From NCBI GenBank assembly GCA_013398615.1, contig VZSR01001854.1, positions 13,287,881 to 13,351,880 on the forward strand: 64,000 nt of DNA, in the 5' to 3' direction. The DNA comes from Brachypodius melanocephalos (lineage: Eukaryota > Chordata > Aves > Passeriformes > Pycnonotidae). A program made the translations under genes and the position numbers. Of this stretch, positions 13,476 to 26,035 are shown piece after piece. Below the pieces are notes generated by a model. It worked only from the letters and a program-made list of their open reading frames with translations. It did no database searches and had not been told where the DNA came from. Positions within the stretch are counted from its first letter, which is position 1, and each line of letters starts with the position of its first letter.

Positions 13476-15206
13476 TATGTGTATGTATTGTAAATGTATA
13501 GCTGAATTAAATTAAAGTCATTAATTGAAGCAGCCTTTTTCAGTGTTACTGAAATGAATGATTTTGACAACAGTGGGAGATCCAAGCAGACACAGCAGAA
13601 AACTAAAGCTGCATTACTGCATGCCTGCATCACTCTCTGAGAATCCAGTCTATGTTCTTACTCCAACTATCATACCTTCTCCTGTGAAACCTTTCCCTGA
13701 CCAAATGGGGGTGGGAATAGAAAGTGCTTTGTTATCATCTTAAACATGATATGAGTCATCTGCACGTTACTTTTTTGCATATCTTTCATTTTTCTTTCTA
13801 TTTTTAAATTTCTTTTTTGAGATAAACAGATGTCAGAGTGAAGAAAGGAAAGAACATGCATTTCATTCATTAACACCTCTCAAAAACATAAAGTGGCTTT
13901 TCTTTTTAACTTTGGATTATGATGAATAACAACAGCTTTCACTAAGTTTTATCTTAAGCAGAAGTAGAGAAATATTTTAGAAGTACCTGTGACAGGTAGT
14001 CTTAGGGCCAGTCCCTAACACTTTCTAGAAATGCATCACTGTTTACTCATTTTTATGATCAGCCGTTGGCTATGACACAGAAAATTATTCCAGGAATGCT
14101 GAATGTGAATCCTGCCATGATTCTCCTCCACTCCTGCAATGCTGAGTCTCCACAGTTGATCTTCCCCAGTGGCAATGTATTAGCACTGAGACAGGCATCT
14201 GCACAATTCAAGGAACATTACCTATCTGCAGAGTCAGGGCTGTGCCCCCTCATCTCATCTGTGGATTGCCACAGGGGTGGTTTGTAACATGTACTTGGCA
14301 ACAAACACATAACGAGAAAGGTCAAGACCCTCCAGCTGTATTTTCTTCTTCTTTCCTGAAACATTTACATAGAACAATGTTGGTTTAGTGCTGGGTTGCC
14401 ATCTTCCCAATTAACACAGCACTTGAGCAGCACTTATTGTAAGGTGAGATTAAGATTTGCCTAGGAAATCAGATAACTCCTAATACTTGAATTTCATTCT
14501 ACATCCCTTCAGGAAAAGTTGACTCTATATAATGGAATAAATTAGTATAATAAATTCACTGTTTCACATCCACATCTGAGAGTCAGCCACAGAAACTGTT
14601 AATCACAGCTCCTGTTGCCACACATTCAGATCCAGAGCGATGCCTGTTACTGATTTCAAAGACTGGGTTTAGGTTAGGTGACAGCTGCCAGCCCACCACA
14701 GTGGCCTCTTGTAAAATGCGTAAATCTGAAAACTGCACATTCTTTGGAATGGAGACACAGGGCAAACCCTCAAAAGATCAACCAGTCATGATGAAACAAA
14801 ACTATTTCTATGCAGGCTTAAATGCTACTGCCTAGCTGAAGAGCAATTACACAAGGAAAGAATGCAAAAATTAAATCAGAACTAAAATTGTTTGAGAAAA
14901 CAGAAAGTGAAATAAAATCAGCCTAAGTCAACAGAGAATTGTTGCTTTACTTCAAAACTTCCATAATTTTTCCATGTTAAATAATTTCTTAAAAGTGACA
15001 TTTTCTTACAAAAGATTTTGATTTTTTTCCTGTTCCTTCAGAAATGTACAACTGTTCTGCCTCCTCCCTGCTGCAACCTCTCACAGGGAAAACATATTGA
15101 ACACATGAAGACATATGAACACATGTCTAGAACAAGCTTTCCCATGGGCTTGCTTGGATATATGTTCCTCTGACTTCTCACCTGTGAGGCTACAGCTAAG
15201 CTAAGA

Positions 15207-15246
15207 AATCGCTAATCGCTAACCGCTTTCTAAGCCAGAAATCGCT
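15207..15246. repeat. CpG-bearing 7-mer repeat (AATCGCT)
   Basis: AATCGCT occurs at 15207 and 15214 in tandem, then AACCGCT at 15221, and AATCGCT again at 15240. Each carries a CpG, unusual in this CpG-poor DNA. Function unknown. Confidence 0.8.
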
Positions 15247-18200
15247 GCCGTGGGTTTGGGGGACCCTGCTATAATGAGGACACCTGACAAAGTCATTGTG
15301 CTCTCTACTAAATGTCCCATATTTCACTCACTTCTCTTTTCATTCTACCCTCAAAGTGTGGATGGTTGGGTGGCCTGGCTGTCCCTCTTCCCTGTTTTGT
15401 TGTGTGTAATGAAGCGTGTCCTCTCCCATCTCCAGCATGACCATGGGCGACTCCTTTGGATTTCTGTGCATCTGAGCCTGATGCCCCTTCCCTAGCTCTC
15501 CTTGGCCTTGCTTCTTTCAGCTGTGAACCAGCACTGATGACATCCTCTCATCTATCAGGACAGCAATATTCTCTTGCTACTCCACCCCCTCCCTCACAGC
15601 CCTGTTGGCTCATACGGATGCTTGCAAGTGAAGGGGTTTGTCCTGGCTGCACACATGGTGCTGTCTCATTCTGGCAGCATTGCTGGGAATTAAAAGATTC
15701 CATCAAATAGACTGAGATGGGGAAGAAATATTTTTTATATAAATAGGAGAATTGTTCCAGGGGTTCTTTGTGTTTGGGGTGGGCAAGGAAGGAAATTTCA
15801 AAGGTCAATTATTCTGCCTTTGTCCAGATGAAAGTCCACTGAATTTTGTGAAAGAATAGCAGGAGACTCTATTAAGTTTATTTTCATTTTGGAGGTTTGT
15901 GATTATCTCCCTTCCAGAATAAAGCAAAGGTGTGCAGAAACAATCACTTTTGGCAAATGGGACCTTATCTTACTGCTGCAGGCTGAGAAAAAAATCTCTT
16001 CTGAAGTATACCACCCCAGTATTCACCACAGCCTGCTATTCAGTAGTCCAGGCATTACGGAGAAGCCTTACAGCTTTTATCCCAGAACTGCTTTTATCCT
16101 TTTTTTTTAGTAAAAATTGTCATATTGACCTGACACATGTATGTCCATGTAAGTACTAATATGGAGCTGGTGGAAGCAGAATACATATGTAGTCCAATTC
16201 TTGCCATCACAAGCTGTCATATACAAAAATAATGTGGAAAATGTCAAGCAGGTACATCATCATTGCAATATATTTAATTAGTCTGGTGTACCCTTTCCAC
16301 ACAACCTTGCTACATGTCACATTTTTGAGAGATAGGGTGAAGAAGGAAGCCAGCCCAAACTGTCTTCACCTTTTTCTGCTTTTAAGAGGAGAATGATTTC
16401 TTTCTGAGTTGCCAACAGCTGACAATCAAAATAACTTCTGTAGGCTGAGATTTGGTTATCTCTGCCATCCCCTGCTCTCAGAGGAAAACCTGCACATTCA
16501 GTTATGACTCTGACCTGGACCTTTAGTCTTTAAAGTGTGGCTGTTCTTTACAGAGCTGTCTTGCTTTTGTCAGAAGGTCTGAGCACAGCACACATCCCGA
16601 GCTTGTCTCAGTTGAGAACAGACAGAGATTCCTCAGCCACACCAGGCATATCCAAAGTACAGATTAGTCCATATGAGGTCCAGGTTTTGGAGGCACCTTT
16701 CTTTCACCAGCCTCAAGAACCATGTGTGATTAGATATCTCACAGTCCAAGGGCTGCAATTCATCATCTATGCATCAACCCTGAGAGGACTGGCTGCTCCT
16801 GCACTCCTCTCCACCCTCCTGTGTTTGATCCCTTCTCTCTCATCATCTTCTGACAGTTCCCATCTTTCTCTCTCAGGACTGCTGTTATTTATTCTGTAGT
16901 GGAGGTGTGAGAGGGGGCTGAGGGATCAGGGAGGGAGGGAGCTCCCAGGCTGTGGGACTCAGCAGAGCCAACAACATGGGTCCTTGGCAGCTGACTAAAG
17001 CAAACACACCACAGTGGTACAGTACAGCCAGATGAACAGAGGGTCAAGCTGGGCTATAGGGAGGTGGAGAGAAGCTGTCACATTCTCAGCATGAAATCTG
17101 GCAGCTCTGTAAACCAGAGAATGTGAAACTGGTAAACTATTTCCCCACTCCCAAGCATCAGCTCCCTGTTAGGAGCTACCTCAGACGACCTCCACCAGCT
17201 TTACACCACAGCCAGTCTTGCCCTGTGTCTGAAAACTTCACCTGCTCGTCAGAACGAGAAACATTTCCTCAGCATGGGCAGCTGAGGGCAAAGCCTTCGT
17301 TCTCTCATGTTCCCAGTATCAGGCTGCCTCCCATGGCTGTCCTTGAAATCTTCAGGTGTTGCCTTTCATTTGTCAGCCTGTTTCTGCCTGTAGGAAATAG
17401 TGCTGCTGGAAACCACTGCCACTCGTTGCCTTTGACAGCTCTATGGACTGACTGCAGTCTGCCAGACTGGATTTCACAGCAGCAGTTCACACCCACCTTC
17501 GAAAAATTCACCCACAAACATCCTTCAGGGGCTCAGGCAGGTCTCTTGGATGGCTCCTGGCAGAGGAAAGAAAATCATGGACACTGATACTATTTGCATG
17601 CCCATGCTTTACATTTACAGGTGCATGGCCACCTCAGGCTTTCAGAGGAGCAGCTGAATGACTCATTCCATGCACATCTCAGGAGGACTCCCCGATGGGA
17701 ACTGTACCAATTGGGGCAGAGACCACTGTTCTGCTGGTTCTGCCCTGGACTGCATTTGTGATCCCTTGTCCTTGCTTCCACTAAAAGCATATTAACTCCC
17801 AGCTTTTCTGTATGGTTTACAAATCTCGATTCAGAGCTTTGGCTGTCCTTTGCCCCATCTCTAACATTGTTATTATTGTTTGTGTGTAGATCTTTTTTAT
17901 GGGTCATTCACTAGAGAGCACGTGCATTCCAAACTGACATCCTGCCACTGCAGATACCCAAAAGAATTGGTGTGTTATACAGTCTTGTTTTTAATGCTGA
18001 TTGCCCCCATAATAAAGAATGCTTCTGGGAAAAAAAAAAATCTTGAATCTCTGAATTCTTTATTCAAGGATCTCGCATTACAGAGAGGTAAATTAAGGAC
18101 ACACTCGATACCATTAGAAAACCTCCATTAAATAAAGCTAAAATTGAAGTTAAAATTACTTTCTTTTAGCTACTGCATTATATGTGGCAGCATCACCCCT

Positions 18201-21200
18201 TGGTGGGCTCTCAGAATGGGCCGCCCATTAGAAATCTGAATTATGCCTCAGCTTAATCTTTAAACATCCAATGTTGTCTGCCTAACAAACCAAATTAATC
18301 TGTGAGTTATGTAATCTCTATTGCAAAAGGAAAAAAAAGGAAAAGAAAGAAGACTCAAGAGGAAGACAAGTAGAGTTTATAAAGAACTCCAAGGTTACAG
18401 TACTCTTTATGGAATAAATTATCCATCCTTCCAGCTTAGAACAGGGTAATTGCAAGGGACAGCATAGATAAAATATCAAGAAAACATGTCTATCTACTTT
18501 TAGATGCCTCTGCTCTATTAAAGCTCTGAATAACCATATAAAAACATAATGATTTCCTCCTTATTCCCCATTCTCCTATTTGATACTGATTATCCCCTTC
18601 TGTGGGACACACAGCTACTCCACAGACAACAGGTGGTCACTGGATGTGAGAAAGAGAATGGCAACTGGTCTTAGCTTTCCAAGGACTTCTAGCTTCACTG
18701 CTAGGTACAATCAGCTGCAGTCATCAAGCTCTACCTTCAGGTAGGAAAGCATGGGTCCAAGAAATGTTACACAAGACTCTGCAAACAGTTTTCATGGTCT
18801 ACTTGTTTGCATGATGTTCTGATTTTGTAGCTTTTCCTTGTCTTTAGTCATTAATTCTGTATTTCTGTGTCCACAACCTCAATTTTTTTTCACCCTGATT
18901 AACACAAAAAGCACGAAACAGCATGGGGGTGAAAATAGGTTTCTGTGAAAGCCTATTAAAAAAACCTCTCTCCATCCAGAGGAAAATTCTTTTCTAGTGA
19001 CCTACCAATTAGCCAGTGTTAATGTGTTTCATTCCAGTGGTATTGTTTTATCTTTGCAGTGGAATTGCTAAGCGATAGCACATGGAATGTGAGAGGGGAA
19101 TAACAGCACACTAAACAACATGTCCAAGTTCCTACAGGTTAATGGTTATTCCTTTCTCAAGGATCACAGCATAGGTCAGCTAACATTAGAATTTTCCTAA
19201 TTATGTGCAGATTTATAGCAGCCCAGTTCCACAGGTAAATTTATAAAAGCTTGAGGGAGATGATGGACTGTTATATTTGCTCAAGTATTCTCACATTTCC
19301 TACTGCTGAGATGGATAATGCCGATGCATATTTCTGCACTACATTATGGAAAAAAGGCTTGAAAAATCTGTGGATTTTGCCAAAACTGTGGATGAGCTGC
19401 AGCATGACAAAAAATTAGAGAACACTAAAATGTGACATGCTTGCATCCAGATTTCAGAGTTTGCTTGGACCTGTGTCAAAGGTAAAATACAAAGACCTGT
19501 GTCTGATAAAATACAGGCAAAAATGAGATCCCCAGCCCCTTTCTAGAGATGTTATACGTGAGATGTGGAGCCTTGTGACATTTTGAACTCAAAACTGTCT
19601 CTGCGACATAAAGGATTATTTTTTCTGAATAAATCTCTAGGTCAGAGTCTATGGTTTGATGTCTGCCTTTGCCACAAGTTTTGCATCTCAGAGAATTTAC
19701 AAATTTAATGCTCAGACTCCTTTCAGTGAGTGCCATTCAGCCCTGTGCCTTGATAAAACTGCTCCTTAATCTTGCCATGCCACTGTGCCACCACCAATAA
19801 AAAGGGATTGTACCATTTCTGAGTTGTCTAATGCTCAGACAACTGGTAGGTGAGATGTCACAGTGTTCCCAGGTGCTGCATGCCAACAGGGAGGATCAGG
19901 TGTGGTCGGCCGGGCTTACCAGAGGGTGAATACATCCACACTGGTGCCTTGGTGTGAGCAACCAGCACCACCTGGCAAAGACAAATTACAGAAAGACAGT
20001 TCTGTGACCAGCTCATCCCACCTGTCAGACCTTATTCAGCAGCCCTCAGCAGCTGGAAGCCTCAGTTAACCAGCCAGAACAAGTGGGCTTCTGGCTGCTT
20101 AAAAGAGTGGAAGTGTTGTAAGGGCATCTGCCGTACACGGGTAAATGTGCCCTACCAAGTACTGCAGGGTTTGTTGCAAAACCAAGGTGTACCTTTAATC
20201 TGTTCCTGTGAAGGAAGATTTTTTTCTTTTGCCAGCTGCCTACAGCTTCTCTGGAACAAAAAATATCCCTCACAACAATTTGTAGACTAGGTTTATGATT
20301 TGGGTGAGATTCAGACTTACAAATAATTTCAACCCTTCCAACTCTAAAAGAGCAAGAGATCACTTACCCATCTCACCTACTGGCATGGGTGAAAAAGAGC
20401 CACAAGTATTCCTGCCTATTATGTGTCATGTTTCCTTTTGACCTTTGTAGACATTCTCCATTTTTTGTTTGTTTTTAATTCTCAGCCTAGGACTTCTAAT
20501 CATATTTACCACCAATATTCTAAACTCTGCTTCAGTCTTCTTGGACTGAAATTATTTTGCAACTACATTTATTGTCTTTAAACAGGCTTTCAAAATTTAA
20601 CACTGGCTCAGAGTTAGGTAAGATAAATGCCATTTCATATGCTTTCACAAAGATAAAAATTCTTGGCAATCATCTGTTTTATTTGTTGATTTTGCTGAAG
20701 CAGATAGCATGACAAAAATACTGAACAAGAACATTTTAATACTTGTAGCGTAGATAGAAGCCTGACTGAGAAATAATATTTGTCTTTATTTTTTAGTAAT
20801 CTAGGCTTTGGTGAGGAAAAGGTCATTATAGGCTGTTTATGGGGGTGTTGCTGAAGTTAATTTAAATTACTAACTGGTTAAAGTGGCTAATATTCTTCTG
20901 GAAATTTTATTTGTTGCAGTGAAGAAACGAGAAGTTTATTACTGTGTAGACAAAGCAGACTGAAGCCTACCATCTGGACACAGGGCTCAAACAAACAGGA
21001 CCTCCAGGTGCAGTTGCCATTTCTGAGTCTGCTATTAGAGGGAAATTGTGATGCTTTACTGCTAGCAATTGCCCACTTTTTAATGACAGCTCTGAGTTCC
21101 CTACATTGAGCCCATTTCATTAGAAATAATCTTGTAAGTCTCCTGGCCTAGAGGTGCTTTGTTACTGCTGGTCACCATGATTTTTTTCCTCATGAAACAC

Positions 21201-22127
21201 TAGTTTAAGTTTGATTCCATGCCTAACAGAGACTTGAGGTTCTTAGGAAAAGAATCCACCTATGAGTGGGCATACTTGAAGTTGTGTACATCATGCTTTA
21301 GGTTTTATTAGCATCCTTTTTGACCCTCATTGAAACATCGTAGAACAATGTTTTGGAGCAGGAATGGCAGACCAGCTTGCTAGCAAGGCAGTGTTGATGA
21401 TCACTATTTGGCCCCTGAGGATATCAAACTGAATTTTTATTGACTGTCTGACTAACCCTCTAGATGCTTTTCTTCAGAGATAATAACACATTATTTAAGC
21501 CAAAAGCTGACAGCAACTACTGCTCGAATACTGAGGTAACTCACATTAAGAACTCCCACACAGAAACCTGATTTGCTGTTTTGTGTCTATGAACCAGGTC
21601 TCAATTTGTGTGTGAGCTCTCAAGCACCAGTAAGAAACATGATCACAGGGAACAGCAAGAAAAAAAATATCATTACACACACACAAAAAGCTAAAACTGT
21701 GATCTGACTGTGACTTCATCAATCCTTGTCCCAGTCTCCATATGTCATGATGGATATGTGTGTGCTTGTACACATGTGCACAGGAGAGAGATGTGAGCCC
21801 AGAAGCACAAGAATATACATGTTTTGTTCAAAACCAGGCTACAGGTAGAAAGCTATAAGGCAGTTGTAGAGCAGTTTGTCTTTTCAGCAGGGAATTTTCA
21901 TCCACGGACACACACATGAGTTATGTAAAAAAAAACAACAGCCTTGAATCCCACCTGTTATTGGTGTTAGAAAACGTGCAGATGAAACAAATCGAATTCT
22001 GACCTGCTCAGCAGCATGTCTTTCTGCTTTTCCAGGAAACCTTTGAGGAAGGCTCCTGGTGTTGGCTAAAACAGTCAGCTAATGTTTCAATGTTATTATC
22101 TGTAAATTTTCCGGGTTGCTAACTGGC

Positions 22128-22135
22128 TGACGTCA
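22128..22135. promoter_or_regulatory. Possible full CRE/ATF palindrome TGACGTCA
   Basis: An exact 8-bp match to the cAMP-response element palindrome in intergenic DNA. No promoter or transcript around it could be recognised, so it may be chance. Confidence 0.25.
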
Positions 22136-24894
22136 TCATAGAGCTGTTGTAAAAGGAGTGCAGCTCCTCTGAATATTAGGACACTTTTTGATTGCTCAGT
22201 TATTTACTTTGTGTTTGTGAGCATTTTAAAATGGATTGCAAATTTTAAATAGATATTGAACTCTAGATTAACTGCATGTGGTGAAGAGATATGGTGGATG
22301 AACTTTCCTCAAATTTTTATGTGTTTACTGAAGATTTAGAGGTTTGCTTCTTTCTGGTTTTGTTTTATCAAGCACTACTATGAATTTTATTTAGAAAAGC
22401 TGGGTAAGATTCTGAGATCTGATCCAAAGATTTGCCTGTCATAAATGATTGTTAACATGGAGGATTGTGCTCATTTACCTACTGTCTTTTTTCTCAGAAA
22501 AATGTTTACCTTAATCTGAAAAACTACCAACATTCCGATAATGTCGTCTGTCCCTAAGTACACACATGAACCTTCTGTAATCACATTTTCACTGAGGAAC
22601 TGAGATGTCTCGTCAGGTGGAGTCTGAAGCAACCCAGTCACAGAAGACCAGAGAGTACACAGGTCTAAAATTCTTAACCAGAAATCAGCTTTTGACTGGT
22701 AACAGCCAGGATGGAGGCAACTGCAAGAGTGTCTGGAAACTTGTACTGGAATAGGGGTTGGAGGACTGCACAAACTTAGTGCTGTAGCACACAGGATAAC
22801 AGGTGGATGGGCTGTTCAGTCATGGCTTAGAGGAGGATTTCTGTGCAGAAAGTAATCCCATTACAACTTGAACAGTTTCAGTTCCCGTGAGAAAAAATAA
22901 AAATAAAAAAATATTTGATTTCAAAACAAGAAAAGGCTATCCTTTAAAAGGATTATATCCAGATAAGGAAAGTCAGAAGTACAGACATAGATGAACCCAT
23001 TTACTCCCAGGAAAGAAGCTTGAAGATACTTCTGGTGGTACCTTGCATGATGGCTTTTAATTACGGTATGTTAATTGCTGTAATCTAAGTAAGGAATTCG
23101 TATTCCCAAACCACTTCCAGCAAGCTGAGCTGCTAACTTTCCCTTAGTTTCATTTTTTACCTAAGTGCCAATGATGAGAATAGCAGAATCCCCTCTTCAA
23201 CCTGTGCCCTTCTTCAGGACAGGTGTATGTTAAGAGCAACATTTTTACTACTAGAAGGTATTTTCCACTCTAATCTGTACCTTAGGAAAAACAGATTTCA
23301 TAGGAAATCATAGGCAAAGGTGGGCTTATTATGGGCATGGACAAGTAATTGACAAGGATTAAAAAAAATTACTAGGGATGTTTTTGTGAAGTTATGAATA
23401 TTTCTAGGAAATCCATATTTGGGGGCAAATCATGAGATTTGAAAATGTTTCTACCCATCTATGTGGTATGGGTCGACGGCAAGTTTTGTGTCTGTTTTAG
23501 TACCAGACACATTTCAACATTTCATGGGATCAAGATATTGCATAAATGTGGCATTTACTGTAAGCATTGACTTGAAGAGCACTGGAAGAGAAATATACTT
23601 GTACACTATGGCACCCGAATGATATCAGGAAAGAAGCTTTAAAGGGAATATAAAACAGTAAAGAAGTTGATTCTTCTTTTCTTCTGAAGAGACTCCAAAT
23701 TTATCAGTGCAGAACTTGGTGTACCCTTCCAGGTTGGGGCTCCTTCCACTACTACAAAAACCAGGCAAACAACAAGTATGGCTTAGAAGACCACAGGTGT
23801 GTGACTAAGATTTGAGTATACATTTTAATTGTTCTGATTTGGAGAAAAGTGTTAGATGAACACAAAAAGACAGAATTCAGGTCATGCTGACATTAAATAT
23901 CTGCATGAGGCAGAAAATCCTTATTACCAAAATTTGAAAAAAAGACACTAAATCAAGGAAAAAAGAAAGGAAGTCAAATAATATAAATCTGAGTAATGAA
24001 CACCAGAAAAGGGATATACTCTCCATCCTCTCCAAATCAGAATCCAATTTGATAAAAGATAATTCATCAAATTAAATGATTTAAATTATCAAAAAAATCA
24101 CTGGAGAGGATAATATGTGATGGGATGTAAGATGGAAAAACAATCGCCACCCATCATTTGAGCTTCTTCTTTGTGTCCCAGATGATCAGTAAAGTGTTAT
24201 GGTACATTACCTGTGGAGAACTAAATTAGCCAATGGACAGGCTGATAAATCTGACAAGCTGGGAAAAAAATTGATAAGCTGTCTGGATAGGTGTAAATCC
24301 AGCCGAGCTCACCAGTGGAAAGAGACTGCAGTTTTAACTGGCTTAGATCACTGCACCTGTGTTTCTATGCTTGAGCCACCATAACAATGTTTCTTCTTAA
24401 ATGTGAGTGTCTTTGGCAGCTCTCATGAAAAATTTTGCTAACGAAGCTGTTTTTGAAGAAGTTAATGGAAAGGAAAAATGATGCCCTATAAAGATTTGTA
24501 TAGGGATCATTTACTTCCATTATTGCAATAAACAACGGCATTGTCATGATACCATAACAAAATGTTTACTATTACTAAAAATCTCCAAGCTCTACATCAA
24601 CTATTTTATCTTGGATGTATCACTATTATAAACAATTTTTCCATTGTACAGGTTATTTCATGGTGCCATGACAAAAGAAGGCAGTTTTCAGCACAAGAAT
24701 ATAAAAGCAATTTCTTCTGCAGCTTTCCTCTCATCAAAGTTTTATTTAAAAGTTGGGACTTTAAATTTCCTATCTTTTTAAAATTTTATATTTCTTTCAC
24801 TTTCAGTCAGTGTCTACTGCTGTAGCTAACAAAAGTGAGAATTCATTCAAAGCCATGGGTTTAGTGGATTAGGAAATATAGTTGCTGAATCTTG

Positions 24895-25445
24895 GAATAC
24901 ATTAGAGAATCACACAGAATTATTAGAGAATCACATATATTAGAGAAGCGCAGAATATGCTGAGGTGGAAAAGAATCATAAGGATTATCAAAGTCCAGAT
25001 CCTGGCCCTGTGCAGGACACCTCAGATGTCATACCATGTCCCTGAGAGTGTTGTCCAAAAGCTTCTTCAACTCTGTCAGTCTTGGTGCTGTGACCACCTC
25101 CCTGGGGAACCTGCTCTAGTGCTCAACCCCTGGGTGAAAAACTTTTTCCTCAAATCCAGCCTACACCTCCCCAGACACAATTTCAGACTATTTCTTAGAT
25201 CGTGTCACTGGTACCACAGAGCAGAGATCAGTGCCTGTCCCTCCTCTTCCCCTCATGAGGAAGCTGTAACTGCAGTGAGCCTTCCCTCAGTCTCCTCCAG
25301 GCTGAACAGACCAAGTGACCTCAGCTGCTCCTCACACATCTTCCCCTCAAGGCCCTTCACCATCTTTGTTGCCCTCCTTTGGATGCTCTCTAGTGGTTTA
25401 ATATCTTTCTTATATTGTGGTGAACAAAACTACTCCATTATTTTT
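24895..25445 (-). mobile_element. CR1 LINE 3' fragment
   Basis: In reverse orientation the sequence follows CR1: terminal AGAGAATCACA repeats at 24903-24933, then the block equivalent to GATCCTTATGATTC (24974-24987). Next come CCTGGGGAACCTGCTCTA, CAGCCTACACCTCCCC, GTCTCCTCCAGGCTGAACAG, CAGCTGCTCCTCACAC and TTGCCCTCCTTTGGATGCTC. These are hallmark CR1 blocks in the usual order. It covers the end of ORF2 and the 3' UTR. A 167-codon plus-strand reading frame over it is antisense and not a gene. Confidence 0.9.
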
Positions 25446-26004
25446 AAGTGCCTTCCATGATTTTTTCAAATCCAAATCTACTGTTGGGTGAGGTTTGTGG
25501 ATGAATACTCGGGAAAAAAATAACAAAACCCAAGTACAAATAACACCTTCCTTCTGCATTCTCAGCCTCTAGGACTGGATTATGAGAATGCTGAAAGTTA
25601 CACTGAATCTTTTTCTGAAAATTACCATCTCTGCTCAGATGATCATTTCAGTTGAGGAATTGCTATAGTACCTTCAGTTTAAAACTAATTATAGACAGAC
25701 AGACTTGGTGTCACTATAGCAGTTCTTCCACAACCCTAGAGGTCAGTTTTATCGTAAAAATTTTTAGCAGACTTCACTGCTGGCATAAAATCTCTCCTTC
25801 AAACTGGCAAATACTCAGCAAGGCAGAAGCTGTGATCAATTTCCCACAAGCAGAAAAGGCAAGGGGAAAAGTATGTAAGAAATATCCAACCTGTATCCGA
25901 AGAGCCAACAGAAAACAAAAGGTTTATCTGTTCCCAGTACAGCTCTCAGTGTGCTTTAAGCTGCACCATGAAGTACCTAAGAGCATGCCATCTCTATGGT
26001 GCCT

Positions 26005-26035
<31 letters not shown>

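Larger units (their letters stand above)
13476..24894. other. Intergenic, no gene recognised
   Basis: Mixed AT-rich sequence with somewhat GC-richer intervals (about 15240-15700 and 16500-17600). Small items inside are a CpG-containing 7-mer repeat (15207-15246), AATAAA followed by A10 (18011-18039), an 8-bp hairpin (19821-19843) and a TGACGTCA palindrome (22128-22135). Open frames here, up to 154 codons, have no recognisable domains. Confidence 0.65.

Noticed and set aside
17123..17587. 154-codon plus-strand open frame
   Set aside because: Compositionally ordinary, with no recognisable domain, signal peptide or splice context; consistent with chance in a GC-richer stretch.
24957..25460. 167-codon plus-strand open frame
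   Set aside because: It lies in the reverse complement of a CR1 3' end and has no domain.
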